Shown here: positions 9,468 to 18,263 of the stretch, one piece after another
How positions within the stretch are numbered: the stretch's first letter is position 1
Layout of the letters: each line of letters opens with the position of its first letter
Source: Proteobacteria bacterium UBA1844
GTDB taxonomy: Bacteria; Pseudomonadota; Gammaproteobacteria; Steroidobacterales; Woeseiaceae
Direction of reading: 5' to 3'
Length of the DNA stretch: 64,000 nt
NCBI GenBank assembly: GCA_002338615.1
Contig: DDIS01000215.1
Span: forward strand, 17,760 to 81,759
Notes under the pieces: model-generated
What the model was told of the DNA's origin: nothing
The model's input: only the letters and a program-made list of their open reading frames with translations
Databases searched by the model: none
Position numbers and translations under genes: made by a program

Positions 9468-10346
9468 CTAGGGCTGCGGCGTGGGTGCCGCCAGGTTTTT
9501 TGCAAAGAACGCGAGCATTCGCGACCAGGCATCGTCCGTGTCGCGCTGGTTGAAATTGCTGCGCTTCGGGTCAGCGAACGCATGACCAGCATCGGGGTAG
9601 ATGTGCACTTCAGCGGGCTTACGAAGGTGCTGCATTGCTTCCTTGAAGCCCTCGGCCATCGCTACCGGAATGGCCCGGTCCCGGGCGCCAAACAAGGCCA
9701 GCACGGGCGCATTGACCGGTCGCAAGCGCTCTTCATCGGTAGCTACCTGGCCGTAGAAAATCACTGTCGCGTCAATGTCCTCCGAGAACTTCAGCGCTGT
9801 ATTCAGCGCCCAGCTGCCACCAAACCCCCACCCTGCCGTCCCAATTGCGGGCGCTTCCGCAACGCGTAGAAATTCCAGCGCCTGGCGAATATTCTCCTCG
9901 ACGTCGGCAGCGTTTTCCAACATCAAGATCGTTTGCTTGCGCGCCGCATCAGCTGTCTCGAAGGTTTCGCCGCCGTATAAATCAACGGCGAGCACCATGT
10001 AGCCTTCGCTCGCAAGCTGATCTGCGCTGGCCCTGGTATCTTCATTCATTCCCCACCAATCGTGGATCAGGATGACCGCCGGCAGCGGCTCGATCATGTT
10101 CGATGGAAAGGCAAAATAGCCGTAGACCAGGTTTTCGTTGACGTCAGCGTACGGCAGCGTTTCGGCATCGACCGGTCGTTTGAGATCGCGCTGACTCGCT
10201 GCCGGCATACTGGCTGCGGATGCTTCCGTCTCGGCTGCAGCAGGAGCCTGCGGCTTAGCGTTGTCGCTGCCGCTCTCGCAGGCCGTTACGAGCGAAAAAG
10301 TCAGGGTCGCAAGCAAGCAACGGCGACTGAAATTCGATACCAACAT
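9468..10346 (-). CDS. Dienelactone-hydrolase-family lipoprotein lacking the nucleophile
   Basis: 292 aa from the ATG at 10346, which has GGGA about 7 nt upstream. The N-terminus is a lipoprotein signal with lipobox LVTAC, then a low-complexity Ala/Glu/Pro linker (about 25-60), then an alpha/beta-hydrolase domain. The acid and base of the triad are visible (FGARDRAIP and DAGHAF). The nucleophile elbow, normally GxCxGG in this family, reads GWGFGG, with a GGG codon where Cys or Ser should be. The protein is therefore probably not a standard hydrolase; it may be a binding protein or use another chemistry. Divergent from the Kef-type gene. Confidence 0.8.
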   Translation of the reverse strand: MLVSNFSRRCLLATLTFSLVTACESGSDNAKPQAPAAAETEASAASMPAASQRDLKRPVDAETLPYADVNENLVYGYFAFPSNMIEPLPAVILIHDWWGMNEDTRASADQLASEGYMVLAVDLYGGETFETADAARKQTILMLENAADVEENIRQALEFLRVAEAPAIGTAGWGFGGSWALNTALKFSEDIDATVIFYGQVATDEERLRPVNAPVLALFGARDRAIPVAMAEGFKEAMQHLRKPAEVHIYPDAGHAFADPKRSNFNQRDTDDAWSRMLAFFAKNLAAPTPQP

Positions 10347-10498
10347 ACACATTCCCATGGAGCACCAACCAAGCTGCGAACCAGTGTAATCGAAAAATCC
10401 CTCATGGCGTACCGGGCACGGCCACCAAAGGCAATTCGCGACAAAGCGGGTCAACAACTACACTCTCCGTCTTGCCATAAGAATCTGCGGTGTGCCGG

Positions 10499-12265
10499 AT
10501 GGAAATGCTGATCGAAGCCCTGATATATCTGCTCGCTGCCGTGATCAGTGTACCAATCAGCCGGGCACTGGGCTTTGGCTCGGTCCTCGGCTATCTCGCA
10601 GCCGGCATTCTGATCGGCCCTTTCGGTATCGCGTTGATTCCGGATTATCACCGTACCATGCACGTTGCAGAGCTTGGCGTAGTGCTCTTGCTGTTTGTCA
10701 TCGGCCTTGAATTACAGCCATCGCGGCTCTGGATCATGCGTCGCATGGTATTCGGCCTTGGAGCATTGCAGGTTCTGGTCACTGGTGCTGCGATAGCGCT
10801 GCTGGCATGGTTGCTCGGCAAGACCCCAACCGCGGCGCTCGTGCTTGGCGCCGCACTGGCGCTCTCATCAACTGCCTTTGTATTGCAGATGCTGGCCGAG
10901 AAACGGCAGCTGACAACCAGCCACGGCCGCGCGGCATTTTCAATTTTGCTGTTTCAGGACCTGGCCGTCATTCCACTGATCGCCATAATGCCCTTGCTCG
11001 GGGAATCAAGCTCAGGCAATCAGTTTGACTTGCTACAGCTGGCAAAAAGCATCGCCATGCTCCTCGCGCTCATCGCCGGCGGACGCTATCTCTTGAAGCC
11101 GGTACTGGAGATGGTCGCACGTACTTCCATTCCCGAATTGTTTACGGCAACGGCATTACTGGTTGTTATAGGTGCTGCATTGCTCATGCAGCTGGCCGGA
11201 ATGTCCATGGTGCTGGGTGCCTTTATCGCGGGTATGTTGCTCGCGGACTCGGAGTACCGGCACCAGCTCGAGGCCGACATCGCGCCCTTCAAAGGCCTGT
11301 TGTTGGGGCTGTTCTTCATTACCGTTGGCATGTCGGTCAATTTACAGAACCTGAGCGATAACCTTGCACTGATACTTTCGATTGCTCTGGCCTTGATGGC
11401 ATTGAAGGCAACTATCCTCGTTGTTCTCGCACGCAGCTATGGCATATGCGACAACAGAAGCTCGCTGCGTCTCGCCGCGGCCATGTCGCAGGGCGGCGAA
11501 TTCGCGTTCGTTATATTTTCTCTAGCGACGGCCGAATCCGTACTGTCGGTAGAAGATGCTGGCAACCTGACGCTCGCCGTCACCATCTCGATGTTGCTGA
11601 CGCCGGTCCTGTATTTACTCACGGAACGATTCAGCGACTCGGCCAACAAACAACCCGAACCCGATTACGACCGTATGGACGACGCCGGCAACGAAGTACT
11701 GATTGCGGGTTTCGGTCGCGTTGGACAAGTCGTCGGACGTCTGCTGCGCATGAGTGGCCGTCCATTTACAGCTCTGGAATATGACGCCGAACAAGTCAGC
11801 ATTGTGCGTGGCTATGGCAACAAGGTACATTTTGGCGATGCTACCCGGCTCGAAGTGTTGCGTGCGGCAGGAGCTGCCCGTGCCAAGTTGTTTGTCATCG
11901 CAACCGCCGACATGGAAACATCACTTTCAATTGCGGAGACCGCGAAACGCGCGTTTCCAAATCTTACAATCATTGCGCGTGCGCACAACCGACGCCATGC
12001 GCACAAGCTCATGAACCTCGGCGTCCAGCACATTTTCAGGGATACTTTGTTGTCAAGTATCGCGATGGGCGAGAAGGTATTTACGAGTCTTGGAATGTCC
12101 AATGATGAAAGCCATCAGCTTGCAAAAATGTTTTATGAACGTGACGAGCAATTGCTGCTCGAACAATTTGCAGTCCAGGACTCGGAAGAAAAACTAATCC
12201 AAAGCGTGCGTGATACAGAACGTGAACTCGAGATGCTCCTGCGTGGCGATATCCGCGATCAATAG
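10499..12265 (+). CDS. Kef/YbaL-type monovalent cation:proton antiporter (CPA2)
   Basis: About 588 aa. The N-terminal ~380 residues form a multi-span CPA2 exchanger (GFGSVLGYLAAGILIGPFG near the start, ALSSTAFVLQML and FQDLAVIPL further on). A TrkA-N/RCK nucleotide-binding domain follows from about residue 398 (VLIAGFGRVGQVVGRLL), with a charged C-terminal tail. It probably exchanges K+ or Na+ for protons under ligand control through the RCK domain. Possible starts are GTG 10490, ATG 10499 and ATG 10505; none has a strong ribosome-binding site, so the start is uncertain by a few codons. No KefF/KefG-like ancillary gene is adjacent. Confidence 0.9.
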   Translation: MEMLIEALIYLLAAVISVPISRALGFGSVLGYLAAGILIGPFGIALIPDYHRTMHVAELGVVLLLFVIGLELQPSRLWIMRRMVFGLGALQVLVTGAAIALLAWLLGKTPTAALVLGAALALSSTAFVLQMLAEKRQLTTSHGRAAFSILLFQDLAVIPLIAIMPLLGESSSGNQFDLLQLAKSIAMLLALIAGGRYLLKPVLEMVARTSIPELFTATALLVVIGAALLMQLAGMSMVLGAFIAGMLLADSEYRHQLEADIAPFKGLLLGLFFITVGMSVNLQNLSDNLALILSIALALMALKATILVVLARSYGICDNRSSLRLAAAMSQGGEFAFVIFSLATAESVLSVEDAGNLTLAVTISMLLTPVLYLLTERFSDSANKQPEPDYDRMDDAGNEVLIAGFGRVGQVVGRLLRMSGRPFTALEYDAEQVSIVRGYGNKVHFGDATRLEVLRAAGAARAKLFVIATADMETSLSIAETAKRAFPNLTIIARAHNRRHAHKLMNLGVQHIFRDTLLSSIAMGEKVFTSLGMSNDESHQLAKMFYERDEQLLLEQFAVQDSEEKLIQSVRDTERELEMLLRGDIRDQ

Positions 12266-12272
12266 CCGCAAC

Positions 12273-12428
12273 CTAGTCGTCTTCGTCATCGTCCCACTCG
12301 CGCAGCTTGGTTTTATCCACCTTTTCCCATTGCTCCTCGCTGACGCGCATATACTCGCGAATCCTGACAATGACATAGACGATTACGAATGCGATCAGGA
12401 CCAGTACTGGCCAAAGTCCGTCTGGCAT
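12273..12428 (-). CDS. 51-residue membrane-anchored small protein
   Basis: Begins MPDGLWPVLVLIAFVIVYVI: one N-terminal membrane span (about residues 5-21), then a basic and amphipathic stretch (RIREYMRVSEEQWEKVDK) and a very acidic C-terminus (EWDDDEDD). A strong ribosome-binding site, GAGGAG, lies 6 nt before the ATG on the minus strand, and codon use looks coding. It sits on the opposite strand between the Kef-type and MATE genes. I cannot name the family or its function. Confidence 0.75.
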   Translation of the reverse strand: MPDGLWPVLVLIAFVIVYVIVRIREYMRVSEEQWEKVDKTKLREWDDDEDD

Positions 12429-12469
12429 GACGTACTCCTCGTGCTTGGCGACAGCGTGAGCATATCACC

Positions 12470-13873
12470 ATGAGCAGCAGGTCCGGCTGGCGAAAACTGG
12501 CCTCATTCATCAGCGAATCGCTGCGTGAGAATACCGTCGATTTCACCCGCGGTCCGGTAAACCGGGCCCTCGGCCTGCTGGCAATTCCCATGATGCTGGA
12601 AATGGCCATGGAGTCGGTATTTGCGGTTGTCGACATCGCTTTCGTCTCAAGACTGGGGACGGACGCCGTGGCGGCAGTAGGCATGACCGAGGCACTGGTT
12701 ACGGTGCTTTATGCCGTCGCCATTGGTCTCGGCATGGGCGTCACTGCAATGGTCTCGCGCCGTATCGGGGCCAAGGATCACGACGGCGCGGCACGTGTCA
12801 CGGGGCAGGCAATGTGGGCCGGCGCAATCCTGTCTCTGGTAACAGGAACGATAGGTGTCCTGTATGCCTCCGACATGCTCAGACTGCTGGGAGCCGGTCA
12901 ATCCGTTGTCAATCACGGTTCAGGCTATACAACCGTTATGTTGGGCGGTTCCGCGAGTATTCTGTACCTGTTCCTGCTCAATGCCGCGTTTCGGGGCGCG
13001 GGCGATGCAACGATCGCACTACGCTCACTGTGGCTGGCGAACGGGATCAACATCGTTCTTGATCCGTTATTCATCTTCGGCATTGGCCCGTTCCCGGAGC
13101 TCGGCGTCACGGGTGCCGCCGTGGCCACTACGATCGGGCGTAGCGCCGGCATTATCTACCAATTGTCATATCTTTATGGTGGACGCGGCCGACTCGCATT
13201 CGCCATGCATCACCTCAGGTTGGATGGGGCGCTAATCTGGCGCTTGTTCCTGATTTCACTGGGTGGCATCAGCCAGTTCCTGATCGCAACTGCTAGCTGG
13301 ATAGCCTTGATGCGCATCGTAGCCTTGTACGGTAGTGCGGCTGTCGCGGCGTACACGATTTCGCTGCGCATGCTCGAGTTTGCGATTTTGCCCGCATGGG
13401 GCCTTGGCAACGCCGCTGCAACACTGGTCGGCCAGAATCTTGGCGCAGGTTTGCCTGACCGGGCGGCACGCTCGGCGTGGCAGGCGGCGAAGATAAACGC
13501 GGCGTTCATGTTCGTGGTGGGTGTGCTGATGCTATTTTTGGCACGCGAAATCACCGGAGTGTTCACCAATGACCCCGAAGTGTTGCGCGTAGGCACTGAT
13601 TGTCTGCGAATTTTGGGTGTCGGGTATCCCGCCTACGCGGTCGGCATGATCATGATCCAGGCCCTGAACGGTGCCGGGGATACGAAATCACCGTCGGTTC
13701 TTAACTTCCTGTGTTTCTGGCTGCTGCAGATACCACTCGCCTACTGGCTGGCCGAGCCCGCCGGCTTTGGCCCGAACGGTGTATTCGTATCGATCGTGGT
13801 ATCGGAATCGTTGCTATCCTTGGCGGGCGTGCTCGTATTTCGCCGGGGACGCTGGAAAACACAAATCGCCTGA
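12470..13873 (+). CDS. MATE family multidrug/cation exporter
   Basis: 467 aa, twelve hydrophobic spans in two similar halves, typical of MATE (multi antimicrobial extrusion) transporters that expel cationic drugs in exchange for Na+ or protons. Recognisable parts are the N-terminal RALGLLAIPMMLEMAMESVF-like helix and the VDIAFVSRLGTDAVAAVG segment, with the second half beginning near residue 240. The length is normal. The exact substrate cannot be inferred. A REPIN/terminator element follows at 13899. Confidence 0.92.
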   Translation: MSSRSGWRKLASFISESLRENTVDFTRGPVNRALGLLAIPMMLEMAMESVFAVVDIAFVSRLGTDAVAAVGMTEALVTVLYAVAIGLGMGVTAMVSRRIGAKDHDGAARVTGQAMWAGAILSLVTGTIGVLYASDMLRLLGAGQSVVNHGSGYTTVMLGGSASILYLFLLNAAFRGAGDATIALRSLWLANGINIVLDPLFIFGIGPFPELGVTGAAVATTIGRSAGIIYQLSYLYGGRGRLAFAMHHLRLDGALIWRLFLISLGGISQFLIATASWIALMRIVALYGSAAVAAYTISLRMLEFAILPAWGLGNAAATLVGQNLGAGLPDRAARSAWQAAKINAAFMFVVGVLMLFLAREITGVFTNDPEVLRVGTDCLRILGVGYPAYAVGMIMIQALNGAGDTKSPSVLNFLCFWLLQIPLAYWLAEPAGFGPNGVFVSIVVSESLLSLAGVLVFRRGRWKTQIA

Positions 13874-13898
13874 CGGCGATTGACACGATACGAAATGC

Positions 13899-13966
13899 GT
13901 AGGAGCGGCTGCCACCGCGATTAACAGCCAATCGCGCCGGGGACGGCGCTCCTACGAGTATTTTTT
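13899..13966. repeat. REPIN-type palindrome (GTAGGAGCG) with terminator-like T-run
   Basis: GTAGGAGCGGC opens the element and GGCGCTCCTAC closes it (13955). Inner arms CGCGATT and AATCGCG pair around AACAGCC. GTAGGAGCG is the conserved head of REP sequences in Pseudomonas and Xanthomonadales, and two inverted copies make a REPIN. A T6 run (13961-13966) follows, so it probably also ends the MATE transcript. Only one copy was noticed in this window. Confidence 0.8.
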
Positions 13967-13993
13967 AGCTCAGATAACACAAGGAACCCAGGG

Positions 13994-14806
13994 ATGACCG
14001 AGCCCTCTTTAACTGATGCGCCATTGATCAGTATCAGGAACGCGACGATCTGGCGCGGCTCCACCTGTGTGTTTCAAAATCTCGACCTGGAGATAGAGCA
14101 ACATGAGCGAGTGGCGATACTGGGGCCTAACGGTTCCGGCAAGACCACCTTGCTAAAAGCAATCAATCGCGAAGTCTATCCCGTACACAGCGCAGAGACC
14201 TCATTTCGAATTCTGGGTCGGGAGCGTTGGAATGTCTGGGATCTTAGAACCCGGATCGGGCTCGTGTCACATGATTTGCAACAGCGCTACACACCAACAA
14301 CCAGCGCGCTTGAGGTCGTGGTTTCCGGGTTTTTTTCCAGCATCGGTGTTCAGGGTATGCTGCAGCAACGGGTATCACAGCAGCAAAAAGAGATGGCAAA
14401 GGAGTTGCTGCGCGAAATGGGCCTCGCCGAGCTGGCGGATCGTGAACTCGCGCACCTGTCAACGGGCCAGCAACGACGCTGCCTGTTGGCGCGCGCGCTG
14501 GTACACAACCCGGAGGCCCTGATTCTTGACGAACCGACAGCAGGACTGGATCTGGCCGCCTGCTTCGGCTACCTGGCGCTGATTCGACAACTTGCAAACG
14601 CCGGCCGGAATATTATCCTCGTAACTCACCACATCGGCGAAATTCCACCCGAGGTCGAACGCGTCGTAGTCCTTCGGGAAGGCCGCGTCGTTGCCGACGG
14701 CCCGAAAGCCGACGTACTCGACAGCGAGTTTTTGAGCCAGGTTTATGCCACACCGATCCGAATCCACGCGGTAGACGGCTACTACCTCGCATATCCGGGA
14801 TCCTGA
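13994..14806 (+). CDS. ABC transporter ATP-binding protein, no adjacent permease
   Basis: 270 aa, one nucleotide-binding domain: Walker A GPNGSGKT (about 44-51), Q-loop region LVSHDLQQRY, signature LSTGQ (about 156-160), Walker B ALILDEP and H-loop THH. No permease or binding protein gene is near, so it is an orphan ATPase; it resembles the ModF/YlmA-like group of stand-alone ATPases, but this is not certain. The stop overlaps the start of the next ORF (TGATG), suggesting coupling to the NERD-like membrane protein. Confidence 0.85.
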   Translation: MTEPSLTDAPLISIRNATIWRGSTCVFQNLDLEIEQHERVAILGPNGSGKTTLLKAINREVYPVHSAETSFRILGRERWNVWDLRTRIGLVSHDLQQRYTPTTSALEVVVSGFFSSIGVQGMLQQRVSQQQKEMAKELLREMGLAELADRELAHLSTGQQRRCLLARALVHNPEALILDEPTAGLDLAACFGYLALIRQLANAGRNIILVTHHIGEIPPEVERVVVLREGRVVADGPKADVLDSEFLSQVYATPIRIHAVDGYYLAYPGS

Positions 14807-15582
14807 TGCTATTGGATGACAAAAACGTGAATTGCGCCATAACGACAAGGCTCGGACCGACCTATGCTCCACGCATGGTTTCGATTTTTCGCACATTGAT
14901 CACCAGCCTGCCGCTGGTTGCAATACCCGCGGTCGCGGCGGATGTGGACGTTGAAACAGGTATTACGGGCATTGGCCTCTCGGTGTTCATCTTTTCGCTG
15001 GCGGCTGCCTTGCTGTTAACCCTGTTGTTCCGCGCGTCGGCAAGCCGCCTGGCACGATTGCTCTTGCGACGCGTCGGACAACATCGAATTCGGCGTCAAC
15101 TCAGTACCAAATGCCAGGATGTGTTGCACGGCCCAATATTGCCGGGTGCCTACGGCGGGCTTGCAAAAATCGACCACGCCGCACTTACCCGCAACGGCAT
15201 ACTGTGCGTACGTGCCGTGCATTTCAGTGGCAAGGTACAGGGCAATGTCGATGATGCGCAGTGGACTCATACGGACAGTTTCGGTACGCAACGTTTCCTG
15301 AACCCGTTAATCCAGAACGAAGGTCGAACGCGTGCGCTGAAGAAAGCAGTGCCCGGTGCAACGTTTGTCAACCTGGTAGTGTTTTCCGGCAATGTTGAAT
15401 TCGCGGCAAAGCCGCCGCCCAACGTGATTGCAATGCGGCAGCTGGGAAAATACCTGCAAAGCCTCGACGCCGCCTCGGAGCAGAGCGAGGCCGGCAATCC
15501 AAAATGGCAAGAGCTTAAGGCCGCAATCTTTCAGGACACAGCAACCCGCAAAGACTTCGCCGCTCAAATCAGCTTTTCCTGA
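14806..15582 (+). CDS. Membrane-anchored NERD-like protein with degenerate nuclease motif
   Basis: 258 aa from the coupled ATG; an alternative ATG at 14875 gives a better N-terminal signal (MVSIFRTLITSLPLVAIPAV). A membrane span follows (IGLSVFIFSLAAALLLTLLF), then a NERD-like domain at about 125-205, recognisable by IDHAALTRNGILCV and the later FLNPLIQNEGR. In active NERD proteins the ExK motif follows the GI-V strand; here that position reads VRAVHF, so both the acid and the lysine are absent. Role unknown; it may bind nucleic acid or be inactive. Confidence 0.6.
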   Translation: MLLDDKNVNCAITTRLGPTYAPRMVSIFRTLITSLPLVAIPAVAADVDVETGITGIGLSVFIFSLAAALLLTLLFRASASRLARLLLRRVGQHRIRRQLSTKCQDVLHGPILPGAYGGLAKIDHAALTRNGILCVRAVHFSGKVQGNVDDAQWTHTDSFGTQRFLNPLIQNEGRTRALKKAVPGATFVNLVVFSGNVEFAAKPPPNVIAMRQLGKYLQSLDAASEQSEAGNPKWQELKAAIFQDTATRKDFAAQISFS

Positions 15583-15657
15583 CACTTCGGCAAAAAAGGC
15601 GCCGGACCGCATTGTCGGCCAAACTGATTTATACTCCGGCTCTTCGGGGTTAATTAG

Positions 15658-16872
15658 ATGTACCAAGCAATGGATGATCCTTCAGTCTGGATTTCGTCAC
15701 CTATCGGCGTGCTCGCTGTCCTCGCTGTCGTCGCGGCCTTCTTTTTCCTGCTTGCCGAAGTCACGAACGCAAACTTTTTCAACTACATGCCACCCCTGCT
15801 GTTCATTTACGCGGCGCCAGTTTTTCTGAACAATCTCGATGTAATTCCCAGCGACTCGCCGGTTTATTCCGGTTTGAGTACCTATGTACTGCCTGCCTTC
15901 ATCGTGCTGATGCTGATCAGGGTGAACATACCGGCGGTGATCCGCGTGATGGGCAAAGGTGTGCTGGTCATGCTGATGGGCACAGCCGGCGTGATCGTCG
16001 GGGCGGCCGTCTCTTACGCGATAGTGCATCCGTGGCTGGCGCCCGATGCCTGGAAAGGCTACGGCGCGTTGGCCGGCAGCTGGATTGGCGGAACGGCGAA
16101 TATGGCCGCGACCGCCGAGATGCTGGGTACGTCAGAGGAACAGTTTGGCCTTGCCATTATCGCCGACAACATGGTTTACGTCGTCTGGTTGCCAATCTTG
16201 CTGCTGTCGCGGGATTTTGCCGATAAATTCAATCGCTGGGCGAGGGTGCCCGAAGACCGGCTGCGAATGATGGACAAGGCGGCGGCCCTGCATTTTGAGG
16301 AAGAGGAGACACCGCGCATGTCCCAGTACCTCTATCTCGCCGCACTGGCAATAAGTGTCACCTGGATAGCGCAAGCGCTGGCACCCCAAATCGCCACCTG
16401 GCTCAGCAGCGTAACACCCGCTCTTGACGCGCTGTTTTCTGAAACGACCGTTCGCATCCTGCTTGTCACAACCATTGCATTGCTGCTCTCGGCCACTCCT
16501 GCATCCCGCTTGCCGAACTCGACGGCGATGGGAACGGCGCTGCTCTATATTTTTGTTGCCGGTATGGGTGCACGCGCGTCGATAAGCGGATTTGAGCAGG
16601 CACCGATGTTCGTACTGGGCGCATTTATCTGGATAATTATTCACGGGCTCTTTTGCCTGGCCGGCGCCTGGCTGTTCAGGGTCGACATACACAGCGTCGC
16701 GATCGCATCGGCCGCAAACATCGGTGCCGCGGCGTCCGCACCTATTGTTGCCGCCCATCATCGTCCGAGCCTCGTTCCCGCTTCCATCCTGATGGCGCTA
16801 CTCGGCTACGCAATGGGCAACTATCTCGCGCCATTGGCCGGGCAACTTGCGCGCGTGGCGGCCGGCCAATAA
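15658..16872 (+). CDS. DUF819 family integral membrane protein
   Basis: 404 aa with about ten to twelve hydrophobic spans. The segment AGSWIGGTANMAATAEMLG and the later repeat-like AASAPIVAAHHRPSLVPASI are characteristic of DUF819 (YjcL-like) proteins, which resemble inverted-repeat transporters. The substrate is not known. A hydrophilic cytoplasmic loop (about 196-220) divides the two halves. It is co-oriented with the ABC, NERD-like and metallo-beta-lactamase-fold genes. Confidence 0.85.
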   Translation: MYQAMDDPSVWISSPIGVLAVLAVVAAFFFLLAEVTNANFFNYMPPLLFIYAAPVFLNNLDVIPSDSPVYSGLSTYVLPAFIVLMLIRVNIPAVIRVMGKGVLVMLMGTAGVIVGAAVSYAIVHPWLAPDAWKGYGALAGSWIGGTANMAATAEMLGTSEEQFGLAIIADNMVYVVWLPILLLSRDFADKFNRWARVPEDRLRMMDKAAALHFEEEETPRMSQYLYLAALAISVTWIAQALAPQIATWLSSVTPALDALFSETTVRILLVTTIALLLSATPASRLPNSTAMGTALLYIFVAGMGARASISGFEQAPMFVLGAFIWIIIHGLFCLAGAWLFRVDIHSVAIASAANIGAAASAPIVAAHHRPSLVPASILMALLGYAMGNYLAPLAGQLARVAAGQ

Positions 16873-16884
16873 GCAACGAAGCAA

Positions 16885-17940
16885 GTGTCTCCTGTTACTC
16901 GCGACTCGATATTTGGCTATCTGCAGCGCTTCGTACAACGCGCGCTGACGGCGATCTTTGCGTTGCTTGCGCTGCTGCTATTGATCCTGTCGATGTTGTG
17001 GCGTGACCGGGTTGCAATTGACGACGTGGGTATATCATTCGCACCTGAAGCCAGTCCGACTGACGGTGTCACCGTTACCTGGTTTGGCGTCAGCACATTG
17101 TTGTTCGATGACGGTGAGACCCAGTTGTTGATCGACGGTTTCATATCCCGCCCCGGCGTATTGGATTTGCTGGCAAATCGCCCTGTCGATAACGATGCTG
17201 TGACGATCAACTATTTTCTCAACGAGTTTCACGTCGATCGTCTCGCTGCCATCATCCCTGTGCACTCGCATTACGATCACGCGATGGATGTCGCCGCCCT
17301 CGCTAGCCGCACGAGTGCATCGATACTTGGCTCGGAGTCCACCGCCCAAATCGGTCGTGGCGCCATGCTGCCACCCGAGCAGATCGTCGTCATTACCGAT
17401 GGCGCGGAATATCAATTCGGCGAATTCACGGTACGCTTTATACTGTCATTACATGCGCCGATCGGCTGGAACGGCAGTGTTCCACTCGCCGGCACCATAG
17501 ATAGCCCACTCACACTACCTGCGCCAATAACGCGTTTTCGCAATGGCGACAGTTACTCTATTGTTATTTCACATCCGACCGGCAGCGCACTGGTGCAAGG
17601 CAGCGCCGGATTCCGCCCCGGGGCACTGCACGGCTTGCAGGTGGACACGGTGTTTCTCGGCACCGGGATGCTCGAAAGTCTCGGTCGAGACTACATACAC
17701 AAGTACTGGACGGACACCGTTACCGCAACAGGTGCAACGACCGTCATCCCCGTGCATTTCGACGACTATACGAGGAATTTTGGCGAAATCGAATTAATGC
17801 CGAAAATTCTCGACGACTTCTCGGTGACCGCACGCATCCTGAAAAATCTGCGGCGCACCTGGGATTCCGACACACAAATCTTTTTACCAGCCTTCGGCGT
17901 ACCGATCGCACTGCGCGACCGCTCGTCTGCAGAAACCTGA
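16885..17940 (+). CDS. Membrane-anchored metallo-beta-lactamase-fold hydrolase
   Basis: 351 aa from a GTG. One N-terminal membrane anchor (ALTAIFALLALLLLILSML, about 20-38) precedes a metallo-beta-lactamase-fold domain in which the metal motif HSHYDHAMD is intact (about residues 129-137). Further candidate ligands are SHPTGS and a C-terminal VIPVHFDDY. This is the general layout of UlaG/NAPE-PLD-like hydrolases facing the periplasm. The substrate cannot be deduced. It follows DUF819 after 12 bp. Confidence 0.8.
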   Translation: MSPVTRDSIFGYLQRFVQRALTAIFALLALLLLILSMLWRDRVAIDDVGISFAPEASPTDGVTVTWFGVSTLLFDDGETQLLIDGFISRPGVLDLLANRPVDNDAVTINYFLNEFHVDRLAAIIPVHSHYDHAMDVAALASRTSASILGSESTAQIGRGAMLPPEQIVVITDGAEYQFGEFTVRFILSLHAPIGWNGSVPLAGTIDSPLTLPAPITRFRNGDSYSIVISHPTGSALVQGSAGFRPGALHGLQVDTVFLGTGMLESLGRDYIHKYWTDTVTATGATTVIPVHFDDYTRNFGEIELMPKILDDFSVTARILKNLRRTWDSDTQIFLPAFGVPIALRDRSSAET

Positions 17941-17975
17941 CAACGGCCTGACCATAGCGCAAGCCTGGCAGGCCT

Positions 17976-18263
17976 CTAGTCGAGGAGGGTGCCAAGCTGT
18001 ACCGCCCCGTCAATCAGTGCCTGCTTCTGCTCACGCCTGAGCCGCTTGACCCGATGCTCGACCTGTTGCGCCTTGCTGCGTGATCCAATTGTCGCACTGA
18101 AAACCACCCGCAACGGACCCCTGCCGCGCAGGTATTTCGCGCCACGGCTGCCATGCTCATGTTGCAAAAGGCGCTGTGTAACGTCGCGTGCGATGCCGGT
18201 GTACAAGCTGCCATCGGCGCAGGCCAGGATATACAGACTGTACTGTCGCTCGTCCTGGTTCAG
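17976..18263 (-). CDS. GIY-YIG domain protein (YhbQ/UPF0213-like), apparent CTG start
   Basis: About 95 aa. The GIY-YIG core is clear: YSLYILACADGSLYTGIARD, followed by QHEHGSRGAKYLRGRGPL and a basic tail ending near TLLD. E. coli YhbQ has the same length and order. No ATG, GTG or TTG lies in frame before the first core strand; the frame opens after a TGA, and a CTG at 18263 sits 6 nt behind AGGTGG and overlaps the previous stop. CTG initiation fits best, though a sequence error is possible. Predicted small nuclease-like DNA-binding protein. Confidence 0.8.
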   Translation of the reverse strand: MNQDERQYSLYILACADGSLYTGIARDVTQRLLQHEHGSRGAKYLRGRGPLRVVFSATIGSRSKAQQVEHRVKRLRREQKQALIDGAVQLGTLLD

